Source: Verrucomicrobium sp. BvORR106 (lineage in GTDB: Bacteria; Verrucomicrobiota; Verrucomicrobiia; Verrucomicrobiales; Verrucomicrobiaceae). From it: a stretch of 64,000 bases of DNA. A program made the position numbers and the translations under genes. The notes under the pieces were generated by a model. It was not told where the DNA came from. It made no database searches and was given only the letters and a program-made list of their open reading frames with translations. Shown here piece by piece: positions 26,068-34,333 of this stretch (positions are counted from its first letter, which is position 1; every line of letters begins with the position of its first letter). The stretch spans positions 1-64,000 of the forward strand of contig NZ_BATR01000181.1 of NCBI RefSeq assembly GCF_000739655.1. The letters are read 5' to 3'.

Positions 26068-26439
26068 TCAGCCATGCCGGAATCGGATGTCCCGGATGGT
26101 CCCGCTGCCAAACCTTTCCTGCAGTTTCCGCAAAATCGCCCCTTTTTCCATCATGAGAGTGTGATGAATGGCTGGCTGGAGCACTCGCAGCGTCAAAACG
26201 CCGCGCTTGATGCCATCGGGCGCGGTGTGGCGGGAGATGAACTCACCCACAATCACCTGCCAGGCAGCCGCCACATCATCTTCGCGAAGCTGTTCGTCCA
26301 GCTTCCACTCCTTTAAGATGGAGGGAATGAGATGCCCCACGTCCAGAGTGGGGAGTTCATTCAACGGCTCCCCTTCGAGTCCTCGCCACTTCGTGATGAG
26401 GTCGTGTCGGAGCCGCTGCTGTCGCGTCGCATAGCGCAT
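26068..26439 (-). CDS. DUF721/DciA-like protein
   Basis: A 123-residue cytosolic protein with the DUF721 pattern: an N-terminal helical part, then AAAWQVIVGEFISRHTAPDGIKRGVLTLRV, LQPAIHHTLMMEKGAILRKL and a short end. In many bacteria DUF721 proteins (DciA) recruit the replicative helicase DnaB. The ATG at 26439 is preferred to an upstream TTG. It lies after the ferredoxin terminator and just before the DUF2868 gene on the same strand (37 bp), so it may be the first gene of that operon. Confidence 0.75.
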   Translation of the reverse strand: MRYATRQQRLRHDLITKWRGLEGEPLNELPTLDVGHLIPSILKEWKLDEQLREDDVAAAWQVIVGEFISRHTAPDGIKRGVLTLRVLQPAIHHTLMMEKGAILRKLQERFGSGTIRDIRFRHG

Positions 26440-26476
26440 GGCAGAACATACCCGCAGACCAAACCTTTTGCGCAAT

Positions 26477-26507
26477 AAAAATCACGCCCCCTTTGCGAAG
26501 GCGTGAT
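26477..26507 (-). terminator. Rho-independent terminator of the ferredoxin gene
   Basis: ATCACGCC (26481-26488) pairs with GGCGTGAT (26500-26507). On the minus strand the stem continues into a T tract. It lies 49 bp after the ferredoxin stop. Confidence 0.8.
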
Positions 26508-26555
26508 GGGGAAATTCAAGCTCTGGCGAGGAGTCTGCCAGCAAGCGATGGGCGA

Positions 26556-26789
26556 TTATTCGCCGTCGTCGCCGATGGCTTCGACCGGGCATCCGGCCAT
26601 TGCTTCCTCGCAAAGGCGGAACTCTTCGTCGTTCTCGGGCTGCTTGTGCACGAAGCTGTGACCGCCGTCGTCATCACGGGTGAAATTAGCAGGTGCCGTT
26701 TCACGGCAGAGATCGCAGTCAATGCACTGGTCATCCACGTAGTATTTGCCCGTGGTGTTCTGCTGATACTTGTTGCCAACGTCTGCCAT
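26556..26789 (-). CDS. 4Fe-4S ferredoxin
   Basis: A 77-residue acidic ferredoxin. The cluster ligands are CIDCDLC (three Cys) and a distal Cys followed by Pro in AGCPVEAI, giving one 4Fe-4S cluster of the monocluster type. The second half of the usual bacterial 2[4Fe-4S] pair is replaced by an acidic segment. It acts as a soluble electron carrier. It stands alone between its own promoter region, shared with the divergent hemQ gene, and a terminator. Confidence 0.9.
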   Translation of the reverse strand: MADVGNKYQQNTTGKYYVDDQCIDCDLCRETAPANFTRDDDGGHSFVHKQPENDEEFRLCEEAMAGCPVEAIGDDGE

Positions 26790-26927
26790 GTTTGATGAGA
26801 AGTTTAGGTCGGCCGCAAAATACCGTCCCCCGCCCCCCTTTCAAACCTTTTTTTGAAAATCGGGGGAAACCGCGCTTTGTTGCACCCCCGGAACGTTCTG
26901 TCTTCCAGACTTCCCTTACTCCACATC

Positions 26928-27824
26928 ATGTCCACGACACCCTTTCCCGCCGCCGCACCCGCCTCTGTAGTGAAACCTCTCGTCCCCGTGGAGGGTCTGC
27001 ACGTGCTGCACCTGTTCTACACGATCGACCACGGCCTCTGGCGCATGATGAGCGACGACGAGCAACGCGAAGCCAAGACGCGCTTCACGGAGCTGATCCA
27101 GACGATCCGCTCCCATCCCCGTACCCAGCTCCTCACCTTCAGTGTCGCCACCCCCAAGGCGGACCTCGGGTTCATGCTGCTCACGCCCGACCTCCAGGAT
27201 GCGAACCGCTTTGAGAAAGAACTCACGCTCTCCCTCGGCGCGGATGTCCTCCAGCCCACCTACAGCTACCTTTCCATGACGGAGCTCAGCGAGTACGCCA
27301 CCTCAGAGGAGGAGTACAAACAGCAGCTCGTGAAGGAACTCCAGGCTCAGCAGGAACACGGCACGGAGATGGTGCTGAACCCCAACGATTTGGACAGCAC
27401 CAACACCCTGGACCTCCGCCTGGGTGAGTGGCGCGCCCGCATGGCCAAGTACAACGAGGACCGCCTCTACCCGAACATGGCCGACTGGCCGGTGGTCTGC
27501 TTCTACCCCATGAGCAAGCGTCGCAATGACGTGAACAACTGGTACGACCTCTCCAGCGACGCCCGCAAGGAACTCATGCTGGGCCACGCCCGGATCGGCC
27601 GCCAGTGGCATGGCAAGGTGCGCCAGCTCATCACGGGCTCCACCGGGCTGGACCTCATGGAGTGGGGCGTCACCCTGCTGGCCCACGACACCTACCACAT
27701 CAAGGGCATCGTGTATCAGATGCGGTTCGATGAGGTAAGCTCCAAGTACGCCGAGTTCGGCGACTTCTACATCGGCATGCAGCTGCCCCTGGACGAACTG
27801 CTCCGCCGCGTGCAGCTCGCCTGA
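26928..27824 (+). CDS. hemQ: Coproheme decarboxylase (chlorite dismutase family)
   Basis: A 298-residue member of the chlorite dismutase-like superfamily. The HemQ/ChdC signature YPMSKRR contains the catalytic Tyr (about Tyr193). The proximal haem His is expected in [13 protein letters not shown] (about His220), followed by [14 protein letters not shown] and a [16 protein letters not shown] stretch. It would convert coproheme III to haem b in the coproporphyrin-dependent pathway. The ATG at 26928 is chosen because the upstream in-frame 25 residues lack family similarity. It has an N-terminal Pro/Ala-rich tail. thiG follows after 59 bp. Confidence 0.88.
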   Translation: MSTTPFPAAAPASVVKPLVPVEGLHVLHLFYTIDHGLWRMMSDDEQREAKTRFTELIQTIRSHPRTQLLTFSVATPKADLGFMLLTPDLQDANRFEKELTLSLGADVLQPTYSYLSMTELSEYATSEEEYKQQLVKELQAQQEHGTEMVLNPNDLDSTNTLDLRLGEWRARMAKYNEDRLYPNMADWPVVCFYPMSKRRNDVNNWYDLSSDARKELMLGHARIGRQWHGKVRQLITGSTGLDLMEWGVTLLAHDTYHIKGIVYQMRFDEVSSKYAEFGDFYIGMQLPLDELLRRVQLA

Positions 27825-27883
27825 TCCCTTCCGCTCCCCTTCCCCAGTCTTCTGTCTCCTTCCCTCAGTATCCGCACGATTCA

Positions 27884-28681
27884 ATGAGCCTCACCACGAC
27901 CTCTCTCACCATTGCCGGCCGCACCTTCCGCTCCCGGCTCATGCTTGGCACCGGCAAGTTCTCCTCTGGCGAACTCATGCGGGATGCCCTGGCCTCCAGC
28001 GGGTGTGAGATCGTCACCGTGGCCCTGCGTCGTGCGGACCTGACCGGGAAGAAAGACCCCTTTGCCAACATCCTGGACTACATCCCCCAGGATCGTTATC
28101 TCCTGCTACCCAACACCAGCGGTGCCCTGAACGCGGAGGAGGCCGTCCGCCTTGCCCGTCTCGCTGTCGCCGCCGGCCTGCCCAACTGGGTGAAGCTGGA
28201 GATCCACCCGGATCCCCGCTACCTCCTCCCTGATCCCGTGGAGACATTCAAGGCGGCGGAGATCCTCGTCAAAGAAGGCTTCACCGTCCTGCCCTATATC
28301 AATGCCGACCCCGTCCTGGCCAAGCGCCTGCAGGACATCGGCACCGCCACCGTGATGCCCCTGGGCTCCCCCATCGGCTCCCACCAGGGCATCACCACCC
28401 GCCGCCAGATCGAGATCATCATCGAGCAGGCCACCGTTCCCGTGGTGGTGGACGCCGGCATCGGCGTGCCCAGCCACGCTGCCGAAGCCATGGAAATGGG
28501 TGCCGACGCCGTCCTGGTGAACACCGCCATCGCCGTCGCCTCTGATCCCGTCCGCATGGGTCAGGCCTTCCACGCCGCGGTCGAAGCCGGCCGCGCCGCC
28601 TATGAGATTGGCATCGCCAATGCCACTGAGAACGCCTCAGCTACGAGTCCGCTGGCAGCCTTCTTGGGCACAGCGGGATGA
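27884..28681 (+). CDS. thiG: Thiazole synthase ThiG
   Basis: A 265-residue TIM-barrel enzyme that builds the thiazole phosphate moiety of thiamine from deoxyxylulose phosphate, dehydroglycine and ThiS-thiocarboxylate. The Schiff-base Lys lies in [10 protein letters not shown] (about Lys104). Other family motifs are [45 protein letters not shown] and [30 protein letters not shown] in adjoining parts. No thiS, thiF or thiO gene is adjacent, and there is no room for a TPP riboswitch in the 59-bp gap. It probably shares a transcript with hemQ. Confidence 0.93.
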   Translation: MSLTTTSLTIAGRTFRSRLMLGTGKFSSGELMRDALASSGCEIVTVALRRADLTGKKDPFANILDYIPQDRYLLLPNTSGALNAEEAVRLARLAVAAGLPNWVKLEIHPDPRYLLPDPVETFKAAEILVKEGFTVLPYINADPVLAKRLQDIGTATVMPLGSPIGSHQGITTRRQIEIIIEQATVPVVVDAGIGVPSHAAEAMEMGADAVLVNTAIAVASDPVRMGQAFHAAVEAGRAAYEIGIANATENASATSPLAAFLGTAG

Positions 28682-28705
28682 GGAAGCGACCGTAGCGCAG
28701 GCTGG

Positions 28706-28749
28706 CAGTCTGCTGTACCGCCGATTGGCAAGCGCCAATCGGCAGACTG
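28706..28749. repeat. Long hairpin downstream of thiG
   Basis: CAGTCTGC (28706-28713) pairs with GCAGACTG (28742-28749), and inside it GCCGATTGGC (28720-28729) pairs with GCCAATCGGC (28734-28743) around AAGC. It begins 24 bp after the thiG stop. There is no T tract, so it may stabilise the transcript end rather than terminate. Confidence 0.65.
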
Positions 28750-28895
28750 GACTTGTTTGCTCCAGCGCTGACGAACGTCGCGAAGCGTCTTGGAGTGCGT
28801 GCGGCTCGACGCCGCTTTGGCGACCCTTGTGATTTCCTGCAATCGCTAGACGGGAACAGAGTTATTGGCGACTCAGCCTGCGACACAGCCATTGG

Positions 28896-28980
28896 ACCGC
28901 CGCAACTCCTTCGGAGTAGAAGCTCTCAACATCCCCCACCCAACGTAGACTCGCTGGAAGCTCGTCAACGTGGGGCTTGT
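28896..28980. repeat. Repeat end shared with 59.6 kb, containing hairpin H4
   Basis: GACCGCCGCAACTCCTTCGG and the neighbouring GTAGACTCGCTGGAAGCT occur both here and at 59589-59668. ACTCC-TTCG-GAGT is a small hairpin with a stable TTCG loop. Positions 28939-28975 form a 37-nt hairpin (H4, minus orientation) of the same family as 13590, 29301 and 45520. Confidence 0.75.
28939..28975 (-). repeat. 37-nt hairpin module, copy H4
   Basis: Read on the minus strand the arms are CCCCACGT and ACGTTGGG. Compared with copy H3 at 45520, the pair at stem positions 6/32 is C-G instead of G-C and the pair at 11/27 is A-T instead of C-G, both compensatory. Confidence 0.7.
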
Positions 28981-29046
28981 AGCCATTTCCTCTTCGAGGA
29001 AGAACTTCGACGGACCATCTGCATTTATCAGCCTCAGTCGAAGTTA

Positions 29047-29385
29047 ATCCCTCATCGAGAAGTTGGCTTGTCGACTTTGACGATCTGATGGTGGCCCCGC
29101 CCGAATTGCCCGATGCCGGAGGCATCAAAGCCATTAGCCGGACGGTTGAAGGAGCGTAGCGACTGAAACCTCCGGAAGATCAGATTCAGTATTGCATCCC
29201 GGAGCGGATGCCAGCGACGTCGCCTCCGGCATCCCAACTTCCCTGGAACACTGTTCCGATTTTAATCGGTTATTGACGCTGAAGGGGATTTGTAGCCCAG
29301 CCCAAGGTTGACGGGCCTCGATCGAGTCTACCTTGGGGCACCCCATCACGATTCGATCAGGTGCGATACGGGGCATAGCGGCCTT
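29047..29385. repeat. About 340-bp dispersed repeat, copy 1
   Basis: This block aligns with 45267-45597 over most of its length, with long exact stretches such as GACTTTGACGATCTGATGGT, GATGCCGGAGGCATCAAAGC and TTCAGTATTGCATCCCGGAG. It contains several GGA-centred palindromes (GATGCC-GGA-GGCATC, CATCC...GGATG) and the 37-nt hairpin H2. Confidence 0.85.
29301..29337 (+). repeat. 37-nt hairpin module, copy H2
   Basis: CCCAAGGT at 29301-29308 pairs with ACCTTGGG at 29330-29337. The inner GAC/GTC pair replaces the GCC/GGC pair of copy H3. It is inverted relative to H4 in the same intergenic region. Confidence 0.7.
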
Positions 29386-29608
29386 CACACCTTGAATGCC
29401 CTAAGGATCCCACGACTTCCGGCAAGGTTGCACCGGTACATGTCAAAAACCGCGGGACCTGCTACACACTCCCTCAACGTCTCTACTGGACAACCACCGA
29501 CGGAAAATGGGATTCTTGCTGCCGCGAATTCCCCCGATCCATTTCAAGACTCGAGTTATTCGCCGCAAGCATCCCGAGGTACATTGACGTCCCCATTGCT
29601 GTCCGTCC

Positions 29609-30718
29609 ATGCCAAAAAAATACACCCTCGATCCCCTGCCGGGAAGACTGGCAAAACTCGCCCGTGAAGCAAAGAAAGGCGACCAATTGGCTGCCTGCGA
29701 GCTGGCAACTCTGGGAAGCAGCGCCGCCGTGACCGCCTTGATCGAAGCCCTGGCACAGCCTTCGTGGCAGGTGCGGTCCGATGTCTTGTCAGGGATTCGC
29801 AGTGCCTTTCGCGGAAAAAGAGCGACGGTCGAATTCAGCGACTCTCTGGGGGACGCCATTGCAGAGGTTCTAAAGCACAGTTTTCGCCGCCAAAAAAAGA
29901 AGGATCAGCCCCAGCAGTCTGAGTTTGCATCCCAGACTGCCATTGAAATTCTTCCCCTGTTGAATCGCGAACGGACTATTCTCCACCTCACCCACCCGAA
30001 TGTGCTGCGGCTGAACAACCCAGACTTACCCTTGGTGCTGCGCGCCTTGAACGATCTTGGGCATCCACTCAAGATGGATCTGGTACCATGGATTGAAGAG
30101 ATTCAGCCTCTTGCGTTGGCCGACAGCTACATAGACAACAGCCTTTGCAGCGAGATTCTCTGCAACATGGCATTGCAGCATCATCCCTCAGTTCCACTGT
30201 GGATCGAAGAGGTCGAGAAGAACTTCCCCTACTATGGTGAGGCTCAAATTGGAGCCGCCAAAGCACGCTGTTACCACCTCGACCTTCCTCCCAACTTTCA
30301 TTGGAAAATCCTCGATCTGTCCTACCCCAAGGACGGCCGCGTGCGCCTGCCGAAGGTCGTGCAGCACTTTGTCAGAGCCATCGAGATGATGACGTGGAGC
30401 AATCTCGGATTCGAGCAATACCTGGAGCACGAAGGAGATGAAGTGGCGAACGACATTGAAGTTCTGACCGCCATCGGTGACGAAGTCCAGGTTTGGCGTC
30501 TGCGCAAATGTGTAGAACTATTTGGCCCCGCTGGGGTACCCGGAACTTTCGAGGAGCGTGTCGAGCGCATCCACGCTGATGACGGCCACATTTGGGATGC
30601 CATCATCGATTTGGGTTTTCCAGAAGACGTCAAATCGCCGGAATTGCAGGTCTTATACTTCCAATTTGCAGCAAAGCATGCGGAGGAGTTTCGTCGCTTT
30701 CTCGCGGAGCATGTCTGA
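29609..30718 (+). CDS. HEAT-like repeat protein with C-terminal DUF4375 (DMP19-like) domain
   Basis: A 369-residue cytosolic protein. The first about 100 residues have helical-pair character (ACELATLGSSAAVTALIEAL, then WQVRSDVLSGIRSAF), like HEAT repeats. The C-terminal about 120 residues (from LPKVVQHFVRAIEMM) include MTWSNLGFEQYLEHEGDE and VWRLRKCVELFG, which fit the DUF4375/DMP19 pattern (GFEQ, then an ageing loop and FG). DUF4375 is found in small DNA-mimic-like and immunity-associated proteins; the role here is unknown. It is flanked on both sides by repeat DNA, as an accessory insertion might be. Confidence 0.6.
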   Translation: MPKKYTLDPLPGRLAKLAREAKKGDQLAACELATLGSSAAVTALIEALAQPSWQVRSDVLSGIRSAFRGKRATVEFSDSLGDAIAEVLKHSFRRQKKKDQPQQSEFASQTAIEILPLLNRERTILHLTHPNVLRLNNPDLPLVLRALNDLGHPLKMDLVPWIEEIQPLALADSYIDNSLCSEILCNMALQHHPSVPLWIEEVEKNFPYYGEAQIGAAKARCYHLDLPPNFHWKILDLSYPKDGRVRLPKVVQHFVRAIEMMTWSNLGFEQYLEHEGDEVANDIEVLTAIGDEVQVWRLRKCVELFGPAGVPGTFEERVERIHADDGHIWDAIIDLGFPEDVKSPELQVLYFQFAAKHAEEFRRFLAEHV

Positions 30719-31122
30719 TGTCTTGGAACAGCCAGTCTTCCGCTTTTGCCGAGCAAAGGAGGAAACACCTTGTCGCCATCCGCAACGTCAGAGGCATCTC
30801 AGCCTGGCGTTCCCGGCAAGATGCGTACGCTCCCCGAGCCCGCCTCAATATCCAACCCTGGACGGCCGGCAGTTATTGCTCATCGAGGCGTGCGATCACG
30901 CCTCACCCATTCCTCACTCCACAATGCATGCACACTTGAAGGGCTCTTACCCTCAACACTCACAGTGCAGTCCACCCGCAAACCACGTCCAAAGAAGACT
31001 GAAAACTTGCTACCGAGTTCGTTCTGCTTCTCGATTCTTGCCGAGTACAGGCTCTCATCAGGAAAATAATATCTCCAGGTGGCAGGCTTCCTCGATCCGC
31101 TCCCTGCTTCGATCTGATAGCG
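30719..31122. other. Gene-free region with repeat fragments
   Basis: These 404 bp hold no supported gene. The segment GCGTTCCCGGCAAGATGCGT at about 30808-30827 resembles 44955-44985 (ACGTTCCCGGCA...CAAGATGCGTG), so it is a fragment of the repeat type that is denser around 44.7-45.1 kb. The rest shows nothing recognisable. Confidence 0.55.
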
Positions 31123-31350
31123 CTAATTTACAGCATCAACGCTTACCAAGCTGGTCAAAAAGTTAAAAAGCCCGTCCAATTTTGGCACCTTCCTCACTTC
31201 GACTTCCCCCCACGCAAATTCCTCTCTGTCTAGCACCACACCACGAGTGACCCGCACAACGCGATAACAGATTACGGTCATCGCAATCACGACCGCAGTG
31301 CCTATTCCAACATATGCAGATCGCGACAGCATCTTGGGAAGGCTCTTCAA
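31123..31350 (-). CDS. Small membrane protein, unknown
   Basis: A 75-residue reading frame with one clear transmembrane helix (YVGIGTAVVIAMTVICYRVV) near the N-terminus and a charged C-terminal half. It lies 35 bp after the SUKH gene stop on the same strand, so it may be co-transcribed. I recognise no family. Its position and hydrophobic pattern support it weakly; it could also be chance in this repeat-flanked, AT-richer area. Confidence 0.4.
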   Translation of the reverse strand: MKSLPKMLSRSAYVGIGTAVVIAMTVICYRVVRVTRGVVLDREEFAWGEVEVRKVPKLDGLFNFLTSLVSVDAVN

Positions 31351-31385
31351 CAGCTCGTCTTCAGGGATTCCCCCGTCCCCACCAT

Positions 31386-31814
31386 CTACCGCCCCGTCAA
31401 CCCGCTGATGAAACTTCCAAAATCATCAGCGACCCAACAGGTGTTCACTTCGTCGGTTGAATCGTCAAAGTAGCGGCCGCTGTCCCAATAATAGATCTTT
31501 CCGGATTCGATCTCCAGGAGCAACAGATTCCCTTCTGAGTCGAGACCGATGGGCAGAAACCTCCCTCGGTGTTCCTCCAACTCATCCATCCAAATATCGA
31601 TGGCTGCCTCTTCCCTATAGACGCCCATAAGGTCATCGACCAGCGCATAGCTCTCGCAATCGGGAATGTAAAACCGGGGGAGGGACGGACGTCCGCCATT
31701 GTGATGGAGGAGGAACTCGCGATATGAGGGTGGCAACGCGAAGCCGAGCTCGGCTTCGAAGGTAGCCAACTGAGTCACTGTTACGGGAGGACGATTGTCG
31801 TGTTTGAATTTCAT
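31386..31814 (-). CDS. SMI1/KNR4 (SUKH) family protein
   Basis: A 142-residue protein with the SUKH-1 pattern: an early helix (QLATFEAELGFALPPSYREFLLHHNGG, read across its parts), then YIPDCESYALVDDLMG, RFLPIGLDSEGNLLLLEI, a KIYYWDSG strand and a C-terminal DDFGSFISGL helix. SUKH proteins are common immunity factors against contact-dependent and Rhs toxins. No toxin gene is adjacent; the window's Rhs gene is 17 kb away with its own candidate immunity gene, so this looks like an orphan immunity protein. The ATG at 31814 is chosen because similarity begins there. Confidence 0.75.
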   Translation of the reverse strand: MKFKHDNRPPVTVTQLATFEAELGFALPPSYREFLLHHNGGRPSLPRFYIPDCESYALVDDLMGVYREEAAIDIWMDELEEHRGRFLPIGLDSEGNLLLLEIESGKIYYWDSGRYFDDSTDEVNTCWVADDFGSFISGLTGR

Positions 31815-31982
31815 CGTTGCAGGTATCAGTCCGGGTGCCACCAACGAAGCGACGCTCAAAGGCTCCTGAACTCGACAGCAAGTGGAGCACACAAACAACT
31901 GAAATTCTTCACGCGGTCCAACTGAATAAAGCACAGAGTTGCCCACCGTCACCGCCATCAGGCAGCGGCCAGCCCCCTCTGC

Positions 31983-32399
31983 CTACTTGCGAATGAAGTG
32001 CCACCAGGTGCCGAAGAGGCCAAGGGCCAGCACCCCAATGCCGACATACGTGAGCTCTGGCTTGCCCAGCGGTTCGCCCAGCACGATCACCTGCGTGGGC
32101 TTCTTCTCCAGGTACTTGACCTTCAGGACTGGGCGGGACTCGATGTTCTCGTAGAGCTCCTTGGAGACCTCTACCTGTGCCGTCTGCACCCCGTCGCTCT
32201 TCGTGGGGAACTCAACCTCCAGCTTGTACGTACGTCCGCCTTTGCGCCCCCGGCGTTCCAGCTTCGAGACGGGGATGGCCGTGGCCTCGATCCCCTCCCG
32301 GTCAATGACCTTCTTCTCGTTGATCTCAAGCAGGTTCATAACGATGATAAACGGTCCAATGAGGAGGGCGAGGATGGAGCCAATCTTAAGGCGATTCAT
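31983..32399 (-). CDS. DUF3592-like membrane protein
   Basis: A 138-residue protein with two transmembrane helices (IGSILALLIGPFIIVMNLL near the N-terminus and LTYVGIGVLALGLFGTWWHF near the C-terminus) enclosing a beta-rich loop (TYKLEVEFPTK, VLKVKYLEKKPTQVIVLGE). This helix-loop-helix plan matches DUF3592 proteins, two more of which lie at 43.5-44.6 kb. Function is unknown. It is divergent from the glycosyltransferase gene. Confidence 0.6.
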   Translation of the reverse strand: MNRLKIGSILALLIGPFIIVMNLLEINEKKVIDREGIEATAIPVSKLERRGRKGGRTYKLEVEFPTKSDGVQTAQVEVSKELYENIESRPVLKVKYLEKKPTQVIVLGEPLGKPELTYVGIGVLALGLFGTWWHFIRK

Positions 32400-32615
32400 A
32401 GCGGTTCTGTTTTGATTTCAATGGAAAAACCTCTCCACCTTTTCCAGATTGCCGACCAACGTCAATCACATCGTATGAGGTTTTTGTGCTCATGCAGCCC
32501 AGACTTGCCATTCGCACCCGGATACAAGCCTTTCGAGCTTCGATATTGGCCGTCGAATGGGTTTCTGATTGCAGTAGGCTCTGCCTGTGGAGAATGATAG
32601 CCAGCTCTCCACCCC

Positions 32616-34322
32616 ATGACTCCACCGGTTCCGGTCGCCGTATTCGCTCACAATCGCCCCGATCTCTTCCACAGAGTCATCGAATGCCTGCGCCGCGATC
32701 AGGCACCTCTGGTGCACGTCTTCCTGGATGGCCCCGCCAAGGCTGAGGATGTCTCGGCCGGGGAGTCAATTCGCCAGGTCCTCGCCCAGATGGACTGGTG
32801 CCAGACGAAGCTCACAGAGCGGAAGGCGCATTTGGGCATCAGCAAATCCATCATTCTGGGGATGGCGGAGTTGTTCGAGACGCATGAGTCCGCCATCGTG
32901 TATGAGGACCACCTCGCTACGGTGCCTGGTACCTACGCCTACCTGGCCCAGGCACTGCACGAGTATCGCGACCACGCGGAAGTCATGAGCGTCACGGGAT
33001 GGACCCACCCGCGGATCACGCCGCCCGATGACAAAGAACAACCCTACTTCGACGGCCGGGCCGAGTATCGAAGCTGGGGCACCTGGCGTCGGGCCTGGCA
33101 GGGCATGGAGCTGGCCGAGCCCTCGTCCCTGCTTCGCCAGTGCCACCAGAATGGCATCTGGTCCCGTAAGTACGGCGATGACCTCCCCAATCTGCTGCAT
33201 TCCCGAGAGGACGGTACCTTCTGGGTTGGCTGCTGGCTCTACTGGCACATGGTTCATCAGGGCCTCTGCCTGCGCCCTCCCCACAGCATGGTGGACTATG
33301 AGGTGGCGGGTACGGCCGCCCAGATCACCAGCAGTGACCACGGCAGCTGGCGCAATCCCCCGCTCCAGGCCAGCCCGCCTCTCCCGACTGTCTGGCCCAA
33401 GCCCGAAGAGCATCCCGCCTGCGTTAAACTCTGGCGGAAGGCGTGCAAGCAGCAGCCGTCCGCAGGTAAAACCTCCGGCGTGTTCTCCCGGCTGAAATCG
33501 ACGGTGACTGCGGCATTCAGCAAGCCCGAGCCTCCCCCCGTGGTACAGACTCCGATGCCCCGCCATGAGGTGATCTTCACCGGCCCTCATGCCTCCTGGT
33601 CCGAGGCCGCAGCCCTCTGCGGCGAGGGTTACGCCTCCCCTCAAATCGTAGAGCAGGTACGCAGTGCCGCTCTCCGGGTGAAGGAGGGGAAAGCCGCGTA
33701 TGAGCGGGACAGCATCACGTTCGACGTGCTGGAGCCCCCCTGGCCGGTGCTCTCCGCCATCTATCGGGCGGCACGACTCAAAGGCAGGCCGGTGCGAATC
33801 CTGGACTTTGGCGGAGCCTTGGGCAGCACTTACTTTCAAACCCGGTCCATGCTGGGTGCGGATTGGGTGGCGCAATGGTGTGTGGTCGAGCAGCCAGCGT
33901 TCGTCAGAGCAGGGCGGGAAGACTTCGAAGACGGCACCTTGCGCTTCGCCGCTGAGGGGCATGATTGCTTTGAAGGTCAGTGCGCGGATATCCTGCTTTT
34001 GTCGGGTGTGCTTCAGTTCCTGGATGATCCCGATGCCTGGCTGGACCACATGATCTCCTGGGGAGCATCCCATGTGCTGGTGGATCGCACGCCAGTATGG
34101 CTGAATGACGCCAAGCCGGACACGATCGCCGTCCAGACGGTGTCAGGCGTGATCTACCCGGTGAAGTACCCCATGCGCTTCCTGTCCCGGCCGAAGTTCC
34201 TGGCGCATTTCAAGCCACGCTACCGGCTGGTCACCCAGTTCGACGCCATGGACACCTTCCAGTACCTGGGCAGCACGGTCCCGTGCCAGGGCTTCCTCTT
34301 TGACCTGAACGAAGGTGCCTGA
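32616..34322 (+). CDS. Glycosyltransferase fused to a TIGR04325-type methyltransferase
   Basis: A 568-residue two-domain protein. The N-terminal about 290 residues are GT-A-like: VPVAVFAHNRPDLFHRVIEC, then a VYEDHLATVPG acidic motif in the place of DxD, and RSWGTWRRAW. A Pro/Lys linker (about 290-315) leads to a second domain starting GPHASWSEAAALCGEGYASP, with YERDSITFDV, LDFGGALGSTYFQ (SAM-binding loop) and LLLSGVLQFLDDPDAWL. The second domain matches methyltransferases of the TIGR04325 group, which are found in polysaccharide loci. Both activities probably act on one glycan. The next glycosyltransferase gene starts 11 bp after the stop. Confidence 0.78.
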   Translation: MTPPVPVAVFAHNRPDLFHRVIECLRRDQAPLVHVFLDGPAKAEDVSAGESIRQVLAQMDWCQTKLTERKAHLGISKSIILGMAELFETHESAIVYEDHLATVPGTYAYLAQALHEYRDHAEVMSVTGWTHPRITPPDDKEQPYFDGRAEYRSWGTWRRAWQGMELAEPSSLLRQCHQNGIWSRKYGDDLPNLLHSREDGTFWVGCWLYWHMVHQGLCLRPPHSMVDYEVAGTAAQITSSDHGSWRNPPLQASPPLPTVWPKPEEHPACVKLWRKACKQQPSAGKTSGVFSRLKSTVTAAFSKPEPPPVVQTPMPRHEVIFTGPHASWSEAAALCGEGYASPQIVEQVRSAALRVKEGKAAYERDSITFDVLEPPWPVLSAIYRAARLKGRPVRILDFGGALGSTYFQTRSMLGADWVAQWCVVEQPAFVRAGREDFEDGTLRFAAEGHDCFEGQCADILLLSGVLQFLDDPDAWLDHMISWGASHVLVDRTPVWLNDAKPDTIAVQTVSGVIYPVKYPMRFLSRPKFLAHFKPRYRLVTQFDAMDTFQYLGSTVPCQGFLFDLNEGA

Positions 34323-34333
34323 TTCCCCCGGAG

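Larger units (their letters stand above)
28682..29608. other. Gene-free repeat-rich region
   Basis: No credible gene lies in these 927 bp between thiG and the DUF4375 gene. It holds a hairpin right after thiG (28706-28749), a repeat end shared with 59.6 kb (28896-28980), and a 340-bp repeat shared with 45.3-45.6 kb (29047-29385). Open frames here run through repeats and are not supported. Confidence 0.75.

Noticed and set aside
28753..29088. Open frame in the repeat region, with a C-terminal end shared by 44883-45308
   Set aside because: The shared protein end (IPHREVG...STLTI) arises only because both frames run into copies of the same non-coding repeat, as do minus frames ending PEVSVATLLQPSG at 29134 and 45354.
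31386..31814. SUKH protein as immunity partner of the Rhs protein
   Set aside because: It is 17 kb away, while another gene overlaps the Rhs tip end and is the better candidate.
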